Source of the DNA: an uncultured Burkholderiales bacterium
Lineage (GTDB): Bacteria; Pseudomonadota; Gammaproteobacteria; Burkholderiales; Eutrophovitaceae
DNA length: 32,095 nucleotides
Reading direction: 5' to 3'
Assembly (NCBI GenBank): GCA_951812315.1
Contig: CATOSA010000050.1
Span: 1 to 32,095, forward strand
Shown piece by piece: positions 25,270-32,095 of the stretch. The position numbers and the translations under genes were made by a program. Below the pieces are notes generated by a model. It worked only from the letters and a program-made list of their open reading frames with translations, was not told where the DNA came from and did no database searches. The stretch's first letter is position 1; each line of letters opens with the position of its first letter.

Positions 25270-25405
25270 CGCGCCACTCGGCGCGTTAATAAGTAAAACT
25301 GGCGCCATACGGCGCGTGAAAATCAACCAAAGGCGTGCCTCAGCGCGCAATTCAATCCCTGGCGCGAATCCACGCGCAGTTCAATCTTTTCCGCGAGTTA
25401 ACGCG
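25270..25405. repeat. Five regularly spaced GC-rich hairpins between yceD and rpmF
   Basis: Five hairpins of 4-6 base stems (cores of GCGCG/CGCGC or GGCGCC/GGCGCG) with 4-6 base loops are centred at about 25277, 25308, 25340, 25369 and 25398, spaced 29-32 bases. Between stems the bases are AT-rich, in two cases with TTCAATC. They look like a diverged tandem array of a ~30-base unit. The last lies inside the yceD end (codons for GALTRGKD). The array covers nearly all of the 138-base yceD-rpmF gap. Confidence 0.75.
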
Positions 25406-25884
25406 CCCAGTGCACCGAACGCGCCACCGTCAGCCTTGTTTTGCGTTGCCCATTCCGGGACAGTACATGCATCCGGTTCGTGCGTCGGCGCCATCGGCAG
25501 TTGTAGCAGCACCTCGTCTTCAACCAACGCCATGACGTTCAATTTGCTGTCAGCCAACAAAGACTCCACGCTATCGCCTTCAGCGGCCAAATCCTGCATC
25601 TCGTCTTCCCGCTCGACAAGAATGAAATCGCGATCCGTCGCGAGTTCTATGGGCAGTGCTTCAAGACAACGCTGGCAGCTAACTCTGATACTGCCTGTCA
25701 CTCGCAGCCGCAAACACGGTCTTGACTCACCGTCCTGAAATCCCTCAAACCGGGCGCCGATTTCATCGCTGTCTTCAAGCACCACATTGTTCAGGCGCTC
25801 AAAGTCAGAAATCGGAGCCAAAACCCTCAATTCACCATTCGTTCTGGCAAACTGTACGCTGTCAACGATGGGCCATTCCGACAT
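25381..25884 (-). CDS. yceD: DUF177 protein YceD
   Basis: The 167-residue protein belongs to the DUF177/YceD family, found beside rpmF in most bacteria and linked to ribosomal RNA or large-subunit biogenesis; the exact role is not settled. Seen: RVSCQRCLEALP (residues about 70-80) and the acidic middle, then a C-terminal EPDACTVPEWATQNK segment. Its last codons (GALTRGKD) lie in the hairpin array. It starts 47 bases from the divergent maf gene. Confidence 0.9.
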   Translation of the reverse strand: MSEWPIVDSVQFARTNGELRVLAPISDFERLNNVVLEDSDEIGARFEGFQDGESRPCLRLRVTGSIRVSCQRCLEALPIELATDRDFILVEREDEMQDLAAEGDSVESLLADSKLNVMALVEDEVLLQLPMAPTHEPDACTVPEWATQNKADGGAFGALGALTRGKD

Positions 25885-25931
25885 AAGGCGCGCATAATAT
25901 TAAGTTTGAACAACCCTGTCAAAACAAAATC

Positions 25932-26540
25932 TTGCACCCCGAAAGCCCTAACAATCAGCAACATCCGGAGTTGATCCTGGCGTCGTCCTCTCAATATCGC
26001 CGGGAACTGCTCGGTCGCCTGCAATTTCCGTTCAAAACCGCCTCCCCGGATGTGGACGAATCGCCCTTGCCTGAAGAATCTGCCGGGCAATGCGCCGCCC
26101 GTCTGGCGCAACTGAAGGCGCGTGCCGTGGCTGCCGCCTATCCGCGCGCCTTGGTCATTGGCTCAGACCAGGTGGCAGAATGTGAGGGGCAACGTCTGGA
26201 TAAACCCGGAAGCCGTGCCCGCGCGATCGAACAATTGACCTGGGCTAGCGGAAAACAAGCGACCTTCAGTACCGCCGTCACGCTACTAAATTCCGCGTCA
26301 GGCAGGGAACACACCGAAATTGTCCCGACGGTAGTGCGCTACCGCAGTATCTCTGCAACGGACATCGAGCGATATCTTGACAGGGAAGCGGCGCTCGATT
26401 GTGCCGGCAGTGCGAAGGCCGAAAGTCTGGGAATCTCGCTTCTGGATGCTATCGAAGGTAACGACCCGACAGCCCTGATCGGATTACCGCTGATTGCATT
26501 GTGCGCAATGTTGCGCTCGGAGAGTGTGAGTATCCCCTGA
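25932..26540 (+). CDS. yceF: Maf-like nucleotide pyrophosphatase (YceF type)
   Basis: The 202-residue product resembles the m7GTP pyrophosphatase YceF, which removes modified nucleotides. Signatures: ILASSSQYRRELLGRL, the SDQV motif (VIGSDQVAECEG), and the ending SAKAESLGISLLDAIEGNDPTALIGLPL. The start is unclear: TTG at 25932 has no ribosome site and adds about 13 residues to the family's N terminus, while TTG at 25971 is directly after GGAG. It is divergent from yceD and convergent with sppA. Confidence 0.88.
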   Translation: MHPESPNNQQHPELILASSSQYRRELLGRLQFPFKTASPDVDESPLPEESAGQCAARLAQLKARAVAAAYPRALVIGSDQVAECEGQRLDKPGSRARAIEQLTWASGKQATFSTAVTLLNSASGREHTEIVPTVVRYRSISATDIERYLDREAALDCAGSAKAESLGISLLDAIEGNDPTALIGLPLIALCAMLRSESVSIP

Positions 26541-26554
26541 GGGTATGGCTCAAA

Positions 26555-26594
26555 CAGGAGCCTGAAATTCCCTTACCCCCTACGCAGGCTCCTG
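26555..26594. terminator. Perfect inverted repeat between convergent maf and sppA
   Basis: CAGGAGCCTG (26555-26564) and CAGGCTCCTG (26585-26594) are perfect 10-base inverted copies with a 20-base loop, 15 bases after the maf stop. There is no clear T run, but the site between two convergent genes fits a two-way terminator. A second short palindrome (CGGCCG twice, 26613-26630) lies just downstream. Confidence 0.55.
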
Positions 26595-26649
26595 CCTCAG
26601 TGTTAATGCATGCGGCCGGGCGTGCGGCCGCCTGGACAAGTAACCCTGG

Positions 26650-27594
26650 CTATTTCAAACCCGGGCCCGTGCTACGCACGAGTGCCTCTCCCAGGGTCGC
26701 TCCAAAGCGACGTGCAACTCTTTCGACAATGTGCTCGCGCCAACTGTAATTGACGATTGTTTCGGCCTCGACAATTTCTCTCGCCACATAGGCGACGTTC
26801 CCCAGCGCATCTGCCAGTCCCAGTTCAATACTGCGCTCGCCGGTCCACACCAACCCCGAAAACGTCTCGTCATTCTCCTTCAGCCGTTCGCCGCGACCCA
26901 CACGTACCGCCTCGATGAACTGCCCATGAATATCGCCGAGCATCGATTTCACATAGCCGCTCTGGGTTTCGTCAATCGGTGAAAACGGGTCCATGAACCC
27001 CTTGTTGTCCCCCGCCGTCATCAATCGGCGCTCGACACCAAGTTTTTCCATTGTCCCGGTAAATCCGAATCCATCCATAAGAACGCCAATGGAACCGACA
27101 AGGCTTGCTTTGGCCACAAAAATCTTGTCAGCCGCGACAGCGACGTAATAGCCACCGGACGCGCATACATCTTCTACTACCGCATACAGGGGAATGTCCG
27201 GATGCAATCCGCGCAATCGGCGAATCTCGTCGTTTATGTTGGCTGCCTGCACAGGGCTTCCGCCGGGACTGTTGATCCGCAATACGACTGCTTTGGTACC
27301 CTCTGCTTCGAACGCGCTCTTCAATCCGGCAACAACATCGACGGCGTTGGCTTGCGAACCGGCTGCAATGACGCCGTTCAAATCCACCACCGCAGTATGA
27401 TCGCCGGTAGTAATTACCTCGGAGCCTCCCAGCCAGCCCAGGCCGATAAACAGCAGGATGAAAAGATAGCCAAAGGTCAATATTTTGAAGGCGATGCCCC
27501 AGCGTCGCGCCCGCTTTTGTTCGGCGAGCGCATCGCTGGCGAGCTTGCTGATTACGTCACGCTGCCAGTTCGCATCGCTGTTGTCATTGATCAT
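26650..27594 (-). CDS. sppA: Signal peptide peptidase SppA, S49 family
   Basis: SppA cleaves leftover signal peptides in the membrane. The 314-residue protein is of the short type: a cytoplasmic start, one transmembrane helix (about 32-55), and the protease domain with the nucleophile Ser146 (ASGGYYVA) and the general base Lys198 (GDNKGFMDPFSP). Conserved INSPGGSP at 108-114 is seen. The start overlaps the Rieske gene end by 11 bases. Part of a run sppA, Rieske, gph-like, rluC. Confidence 0.93.
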   Translation of the reverse strand: MINDNSDANWQRDVISKLASDALAEQKRARRWGIAFKILTFGYLFILLFIGLGWLGGSEVITTGDHTAVVDLNGVIAAGSQANAVDVVAGLKSAFEAEGTKAVVLRINSPGGSPVQAANINDEIRRLRGLHPDIPLYAVVEDVCASGGYYVAVAADKIFVAKASLVGSIGVLMDGFGFTGTMEKLGVERRLMTAGDNKGFMDPFSPIDETQSGYVKSMLGDIHGQFIEAVRVGRGERLKENDETFSGLVWTGERSIELGLADALGNVAYVAREIVEAETIVNYSWREHIVERVARRFGATLGEALVRSTGPGLK

Positions 27595-27955
27595 CGAAGA
27601 TGTCCTTTTGTTCGATCAGGTAGATGTTCCCGTCGTGTTCGGCCGTTTCCAAGGGATGCAGCCCCCCTCCCTTGCACGGTCCGGCTGCGCATTTTCCGCT
27701 ATCTGGAAAATAAGCCGCGCCATGCGTAGCGCACAGCAAGTATAAACCAGTGATGTCAAAAAACTCGCCTTCGTTCCAGTCCAGTTCCAGCGATACGTGC
27801 GCGCACCGATTGACGTATGCATATACCGCGCCACGGTAGCGCACCGCAAACGCAGGCAACCAGTCACCATTGGCTGCATCGACCGTAAAACGCACGCCTT
27901 TGCCGCGTTCGACAACCTGATCGGATGCCGCTATTAACCGTTCGCGTCCAGCCAT
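27584..27955 (-). CDS. Small Rieske [2Fe-2S] protein
   Basis: The 123-residue protein is a stand-alone Rieske ferredoxin-like domain. The cluster ligands are CAH (Cys51, His53) and CATH (Cys75, His78), with the loop Gly/Pro-rich KGGGLHPLE near 96-103. It has no signal peptide. Its electron partner is unknown; it is commonly found with sppA and the gph-like gene in gammaproteobacteria. I chose the ATG at 27955 because longer frames have non-homologous, arginine-rich extensions. It overlaps the gph-like gene by 22 bases. Confidence 0.85.
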   Translation of the reverse strand: MAGRERLIAASDQVVERGKGVRFTVDAANGDWLPAFAVRYRGAVYAYVNRCAHVSLELDWNEGEFFDITGLYLLCATHGAAYFPDSGKCAAGPCKGGGLHPLETAEHDGNIYLIEQKDIFDDQ

Positions 27956-28593
27956 TGCATCACTTCCGGAAAACTGTCTACACAGGCAAGCGGACCATGT
28001 TCGAGCAGCGAACCTGCGGGATGAGCGCCGTACGATACCGCAAGTGAGCTGGCACCGGCATTGGCGGCGAGCATCAGGTCGTGCGAGGTATCGCCTATCA
28101 TCAACGTTCGATCGGCCGGCACGCCAGTGGCGTCCATCAAGTACATGAGCATGTCCGGATGCGGTTTCGGGCGGCCTTCGTCGCCGCATCGTGTGGCAAT
28201 AAAACGCGAACCGAAACTGACGTCCTGTAAAGACCGGTCGAGACCCACCCGGCTCTTTCCTGTTGCGACCGCCAACAAAAACCCGTCATTTTCCAGGCTG
28301 GCGATACCGTCGTCCACCATAGGAAATGTTTCTATCGTTACGTCGTCGGCCAGAAAGTGATAACGATAGCGATTGGCAACTTCACGGTAGCGTTTTTCTT
28401 CAAGGTCCGGTAGCACGTAGGCCATTGCGTCGTGCAAACCGAGACCAATGACATGCTGCGCCGCCTGCCGCGACGGAACCGGCAGATCAAGGTCCGCACA
28501 TGCTGCCTGGAGACTGGACGCAATGTGACCAGTCGAGTCGACAAGTGTTCCGTCCCAGTCAAAAACGATTAAATCAAATTTTCTTTCTGTCAT
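27934..28593 (-). CDS. HAD phosphatase, phosphoglycolate phosphatase-like
   Basis: The 219-residue protein is a haloacid dehalogenase-type phosphatase. Motif I is FDWDGTLVDST (Asp12, Asp14), motif II is AVATGKSR, and motif IV is MIGDTSHDLMLA. A helical cap sits between motifs I and II, as in phosphoglycolate phosphatases. The substrate cannot be assigned; many relatives beside rluC are called gph-like. It follows rluC by 42 bases and overlaps the Rieske gene. Confidence 0.88.
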   Translation of the reverse strand: MTERKFDLIVFDWDGTLVDSTGHIASSLQAACADLDLPVPSRQAAQHVIGLGLHDAMAYVLPDLEEKRYREVANRYRYHFLADDVTIETFPMVDDGIASLENDGFLLAVATGKSRVGLDRSLQDVSFGSRFIATRCGDEGRPKPHPDMLMYLMDATGVPADRTLMIGDTSHDLMLAANAGASSLAVSYGAHPAGSLLEHGPLACVDSFPEVMQWLDANG

Positions 28594-28635
28594 TTCGATC
28601 CGTCGTTACGCAAGCAGTGTTCCCAGTGTAATCGC

Positions 28636-29595
28636 TCAGTTCCCCACCCCATCTATTGACTTGAGGAAGCTTGCGAGCTCCTGCGGCAAGGGCGCCTGAA
28701 TCGTCACCAAGTCGCCACTTTGCGGGTGACAAAATGTCGTCAACGCTGCGTGCAGAAACATGCGTTTGAGTCCCTGTTTTGCAAGAAGTTTGTTCGCGGA
28801 AAAATCTCCGTATTTGTCGTCGCCCGCAATCGGAAAACCCAGATGAGACAAATGCACCCTGATTTGATGCGTGCGGCCGGTCTTGAGTTCCGCCTCGAGC
28901 ACGCTGAACTTGTCAAAGCGTTCGACGAGATTGAAGATCGTCAGCGCAGCGGCGCCGTCATCATCGACTATTACCCGGCGTTCGCCGCCGCCAGTCACAT
29001 ACTTGTGCAAGCGCAGTCGCACACTCTGCCGCCTGTTCGGCCAGCTACCCTGTACCAGGACACGATAGCGCTTCTCCACCTTGCCACCGCGCAACTGAGC
29101 GTGTAACGCGGTCAGCGCACTACGCCGCTTCGCCAGCAGCAATACGCCGGATGTCTCACGATCGATACGGTGTACCAGTTCCAGAAAGCGCAGGCCGGGG
29201 CGTTCGATGCGCAGCCGCTCTATGACCCCCATGGATATTCCGCTGCCACCGTGCACGACCACGCCGGCCGGTTTATCAATGGCCAGCAGGGTTTCGTCTT
29301 CAAACAGCGGAAACTGCCCCAATGCGGCACGATTCGGCCGCCGCTTGCCAGCCGCCGGAAGCGCCGGGGCCGCCACCCTGACCGGTGGAATGCGCACCCG
29401 ATCGCCCGCTTCGAGGCGGTAGGTGGCACGAACCCTGCCACTGTTTACGCGCACCTCGCCGCTGCGCAGGATGCGGTATACATGGCTTTTGGGCACACCT
29501 TTCAGTGTCTTGACCAGAAAATTGTCGATCCGCTGCCCATGAGCCGACTCGTCAATCTCGGTCCAGGAAACCGAACCTTTGCTTAACCTATTCAT
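28636..29595 (-). CDS. rluC: 23S rRNA pseudouridine synthase RluC
   Basis: RluC makes pseudouridines in 23S rRNA. The 319-residue protein has an N-terminal S4 RNA-binding domain (QRIDNFLVKTLKGVPKSHVYRILRSGEVRVN) and the catalytic core with Asp145 in HRIDRETSG, and KTGRTHQIRVH. I chose ATG at 29595, where homology starts; a further upstream start would add 30 unrelated residues. It is divergent from rne, as usual, and its start codon lies inside the rne promoter region. Confidence 0.95.
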   Translation of the reverse strand: MNRLSKGSVSWTEIDESAHGQRIDNFLVKTLKGVPKSHVYRILRSGEVRVNSGRVRATYRLEAGDRVRIPPVRVAAPALPAAGKRRPNRAALGQFPLFEDETLLAIDKPAGVVVHGGSGISMGVIERLRIERPGLRFLELVHRIDRETSGVLLLAKRRSALTALHAQLRGGKVEKRYRVLVQGSWPNRRQSVRLRLHKYVTGGGERRVIVDDDGAAALTIFNLVERFDKFSVLEAELKTGRTHQIRVHLSHLGFPIAGDDKYGDFSANKLLAKQGLKRMFLHAALTTFCHPQSGDLVTIQAPLPQELASFLKSIDGVGN

Positions 29596-29607
29596 TTTGC
29601 TTATACT
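29579..29607 (+). promoter_or_regulatory. Likely sigma-70 promoter for rne
   Basis: TTGCTT (29579-29584) and TATACT (29602-29607) are separated by exactly 17 bases, matching the sigma-70 consensus well. Transcription would start near 29614, giving a leader of about 340 bases before the rne ATG. It overlaps the start codon of rluC on the other strand. Confidence 0.55.
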
Positions 29608-29613
29608 CTGCGC

Positions 29614-29955
29614 GACGAGGACAGGTCCTGTAAACAGGTTCCCGACCAGCAAAAAGGCTGGCGGGGAAGCATTGCCCACAGGCAATTCGAAATCATACCG
29701 CTCGTTATCGGGTTAACTTCGCTCACCCGGAAAAGTAGCGATGGTAATTGACTTACGCGCTCTCAACACCGCAGTGGATTTCCAAGTCCTGCACTGAAAT
29801 CGTGCGCAGGACGGATGACAAACCTCAATACTGACATCATTCATTCTCAAATAACGTTTATGAACTGTTAGCACCAAGCAAACAAATCCCCGTTTAATTT
29901 ACGGGTATGCTCCTGGTTTGTCCTCCCTGGCGCTGTGGGCGCGGGAGAACAAAAA
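29614..29955 (+). promoter_or_regulatory. Structured rne leader with a hairpin covering the ribosome site
   Basis: The 360-base gap between rluC and rne holds no gene, but several inverted repeats: CCAGC/GCTGG (29646-29661), GTCCTGC/GCAGGAC (29786-29812), CCCGT/ACGGG (29889-29905). The last, at 29923-29947, pairs CTCCC with the ribosome site GGGAG and has an inner GCGC/GCGC stem, a two-base bulge and loop TGTGG. RNase E in E. coli is known to control its own mRNA through a long leader; a similar role here is inferred. Confidence 0.6.
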
Positions 29956-32095
29956 ATGAAGCGCATACTGTTTAACGCAACGCAGACAGAAGAACTGCGT
30001 GTTGCGATCGTCGATGGACAAAAGCTCCTCGACCTGGATATCGAAACAACTGGAAGAGAACAACGCAAAAGTAACATTTATAAGGGTGTAATCACCCGCA
30101 TCGAACCAAGCCTCGAAGCCGCTTTCGTGGATTACGGGGCTGACCGTCATGGCTTCCTTCCGTTCAAGGAGGTCAGCCGATCCTACTTCAACAATCCGGA
30201 CGCCGACCCCGCTCGCGTGCGCATTCAGGATACGCTCAAGGAGGGCAAGGAACTCATCGTCCAGGTCGACAAGGACGAACGTGGCACCAAAGGTGCCGCG
30301 CTGACAACTTTCGTCAGCCTTGCAGGCCGTTATCTTGTCCTGATGCCAAACAACCCCCGCGGCGGAGGCGTGTCGCGCCGCATCGAGGGTGAAGAGCGCA
30401 ACGAAGTACGTGACGCCATAGCGCAACTGGATGTCCCTCAGGGAATGAGCACGATCGCGCGTACTGCCGGCATCGGCAGATCGGTAGAAGAGCTTCAGTG
30501 GAATCTGAGCTATCTGCTCCAGCTGTGGCGCGCGATCGACAACGCCGCTTCCCAGCAAATTGGCGCCTTTCTCATCTACCAGGACGCAAGCCTGGTCATT
30601 CGCGCGATTCGCGACTACTTCCATCAGGACATCGGCGAACTGCTGATCGACACTGACAGCATCTACGAGCAGGCGCACCAATTCATGGGGCATGTGATGC
30701 CTCAGAATGTGAGCCGGGTCAAGCTGTACAAGGACGACGTACCGCTGTTCTCCCGCTTCCAGATCGAACACCAGATTGAAACCGCCTATTCTCGCCAGGT
30801 GTCCCTGCCTTCAGGTGGTTCAGTGGTGATCGACCATACCGAAGCGATGGTCGCGATCGACGTGAACTCGGCTCGCGCCACAAAGGGCAGCGACATTGAG
30901 GAAACGGCACTGCGAACCAACCTCGAAGCGTCTGATGAAATTGCGCGCCAGCTGCGTCTGCGTGACCTGGGCGGACTCGTCGTCATCGATTACATCGATA
31001 TGGACTACGGCAAAAACCAGCGCGACGTAGAGGTGCGCCTGCGAGAGGCCCTGAAATACGATCGCGCCCGCGTGCAAACCGGCAAAATCTCGCGCTTTGG
31101 CCTGCTCGAGTTATCGCGCCAGCGACTGCAGACCTCGCTCGGTGAAACCAGTCATATCGCGTGCCCGCGCTGCAGCGGAACCGGACACATACGTTCGATC
31201 GAATCGACTGCATTGCACGTCCTGCGCATCCTGCAGGAAGAAGCGATGAAGGAGAATACTGCCGCAATTCACGCGCAGGTTCCGGTCGACGTGGCGACGT
31301 ATCTGCTGAATGAAAAGCGCAGCGAATTTCACCTGATCGAGCAGCGGCTCAAGGTCAATTGCCTGTTGATCCCCAATATTCACCTGGAAACGCCGCACTA
31401 CAGTCTGACCCGTCTGCGCCACGATGAGCTCAACCAGAATGACATCACGGTGCCGAGCTACACGCTCAGCGAAATTCCTGCAGAGCAAATTGAAGCCAGT
31501 TCTCCAGGGCAAAAAGCGGAGTTGACCCCGCCTGAAGCGGCTGTCCAGGGCGTCACACCAAATCAACCGGCGCCGGCTCGTGCCAGCGAGAAGAAGACCA
31601 CAAAGGAGAGCCCGTCAATTCTGAAGAGAATTCTCGGATGGTTTGCCGGTCCAGAGGAGAAACCGGCTGCCAAAAGCAAAACCCGGACACGCACTGAACG
31701 TCCCGCACGCCCGCGTCGAGACGAACGCAGTAGCAGCCGTCGCCGCAATGGAAAAGACAATCGCGAACGCAACCACGGCCGCAAGACCAAAACAGAATTA
31801 GGCGCTGGCGAACAACGTGACGCGCAACGCGATAACAACCGGCAACGCCAGAAAGCGTCGGAGGGCAGGAAACAAGGACGCAGGGAACAAGGGCGTCATC
31901 CAGCAAAAGAGCGCGCCGAAGCTACTGCAGCTACGGCAGCGATCGAGCGCGGCACTGAAGCGACTCAAGCGGCGGACACAAACGGTGAGGCACGTACGGG
32001 TCGCAGCCGCCGCCGCGGTGGTCGTGGTGGTGAGCGCCGCCAGGACGAGCAGAGGCCAGTGGCGACAGATCAAGAAAAATCAGCTCAGGACACGA
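29956..32095 (+). CDS. rne: Ribonuclease E, C-terminal end beyond window
   Basis: RNase E makes the first cuts in mRNA decay and rRNA/tRNA processing and is the scaffold of the degradosome. The frame is open for 713 codons to the right edge. It has the S1 domain (SNIYKGVITRIEPSLEAAFVDYG), catalytic Asp302 (AIDVNSARATKG) and Asp345 (VVIDYIDM), and the zinc-link Cys403 and Cys406 (CPRCSGTGH). After residue 515 comes a variable, Arg-rich part; SILKRILGWFAG at about 554 looks like the amphipathic helix that binds the membrane. The ATG is eight bases after GGGAG. Any protein-binding sites at the far end are not visible. Confidence 0.97.
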   Translation, partial: MKRILFNATQTEELRVAIVDGQKLLDLDIETTGREQRKSNIYKGVITRIEPSLEAAFVDYGADRHGFLPFKEVSRSYFNNPDADPARVRIQDTLKEGKELIVQVDKDERGTKGAALTTFVSLAGRYLVLMPNNPRGGGVSRRIEGEERNEVRDAIAQLDVPQGMSTIARTAGIGRSVEELQWNLSYLLQLWRAIDNAASQQIGAFLIYQDASLVIRAIRDYFHQDIGELLIDTDSIYEQAHQFMGHVMPQNVSRVKLYKDDVPLFSRFQIEHQIETAYSRQVSLPSGGSVVIDHTEAMVAIDVNSARATKGSDIEETALRTNLEASDEIARQLRLRDLGGLVVIDYIDMDYGKNQRDVEVRLREALKYDRARVQTGKISRFGLLELSRQRLQTSLGETSHIACPRCSGTGHIRSIESTALHVLRILQEEAMKENTAAIHAQVPVDVATYLLNEKRSEFHLIEQRLKVNCLLIPNIHLETPHYSLTRLRHDELNQNDITVPSYTLSEIPAEQIEASSPGQKAELTPPEAAVQGVTPNQPAPARASEKKTTKESPSILKRILGWFAGPEEKPAAKSKTRTRTERPARPRRDERSSSRRRNGKDNRERNHGRKTKTELGAGEQRDAQRDNNRQRQKASEGRKQGRREQGRHPAKERAEATAATAAIERGTEATQAADTNGEARTGRSRRRGGRGGERRQDEQRPVATDQEKSAQDT

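Noticed and set aside
25270..25405. Hairpin string taken as a CRISPR array
   Set aside because: Units diverge, are palindromic throughout, spacers are short and partly repeated, and no cas genes are near.
29899..30771. Long minus-strand ORF inside rne
   Set aside because: The plus-strand frame is clearly RNase E with all catalytic residues; the other is a shadow of its biased codons.

Overview
The window looks like a chromosomal segment of a gammaproteobacterium of moderately high GC content (judged by eye, not computed). The strongest evidence is the right half. From 15.5 kb to the end it carries the block tatD, holB, tmk, mltG, fabF, acpP, fabG, fabD, fabH, plsX, rpmF, yceD (minus strand), yceF/maf (plus), then sppA, a Rieske protein, a gph-like phosphatase and rluC (minus), and rne (plus). 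From memory this is the order seen around the fatty-acid cluster of Pseudomonas and relatives. I cannot name a genus. Many starts are TTG or GTG.

Left part (1-8.2 kb, all plus strand): the end of ureC, then ureE, ureF and ureG (urease nickel assembly), an unknown exported protein, and a 350-base gap built largely of short tandem repeats. Next come an exported methyltransferase-like protein, an exported cupin, formate-tetrahydrofolate ligase (fhs), and a GltD-like FAD/iron-sulfur oxidoreductase. From 8.2 to 12.2 kb lie an HNH endonuclease, an M48 lipoprotein protease, and an unusual 662-residue protein in which an alpha/beta hydrolase, usually followed by an OsmC domain, is instead joined to a DUF4403-like domain.

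Middle part (12.2-15.5 kb): a patch of toxin-antitoxin-like genes and gene remnants. It contains a DUF4160 gene with a DUF2442-like helix-turn-helix partner in AT-rich DNA, the truncated front of an amidohydrolase, an MNT nucleotidyltransferase with a HEPN partner behind a double CCC(A/T)5GGG operator-like site, a BrnA-like antitoxin with only the tail of its BrnT toxin, and a small membrane protein. It adjoins the conserved tatD block and looks like an insertion and decay hot spot.

Right part (15.5-32.1 kb): housekeeping genes. Phosphate-acyl transfer (plsX), type II fatty-acid synthesis (fabH, fabD, fabG, acpP, fabF), peptidoglycan chain termination (mltG), dTMP synthesis (tmk), the clamp-loader delta-prime subunit (holB) and tatD run in one direction. 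pabC and pilZ, which I expect in this block, are missing. A possible 38-codon ORF fits exactly between fabD and fabG. rne has a long leader in which a hairpin covers its ribosome binding site.

The most distinctive global feature is the number of short tandem duplications with different periods (14, 15, 16, 17, 26 and about 30 bases). They occur in the gaps between genes and once inside a coding region (the ureE tail). One set, between yceD and rpmF, is a string of five regularly spaced GC-rich hairpins.
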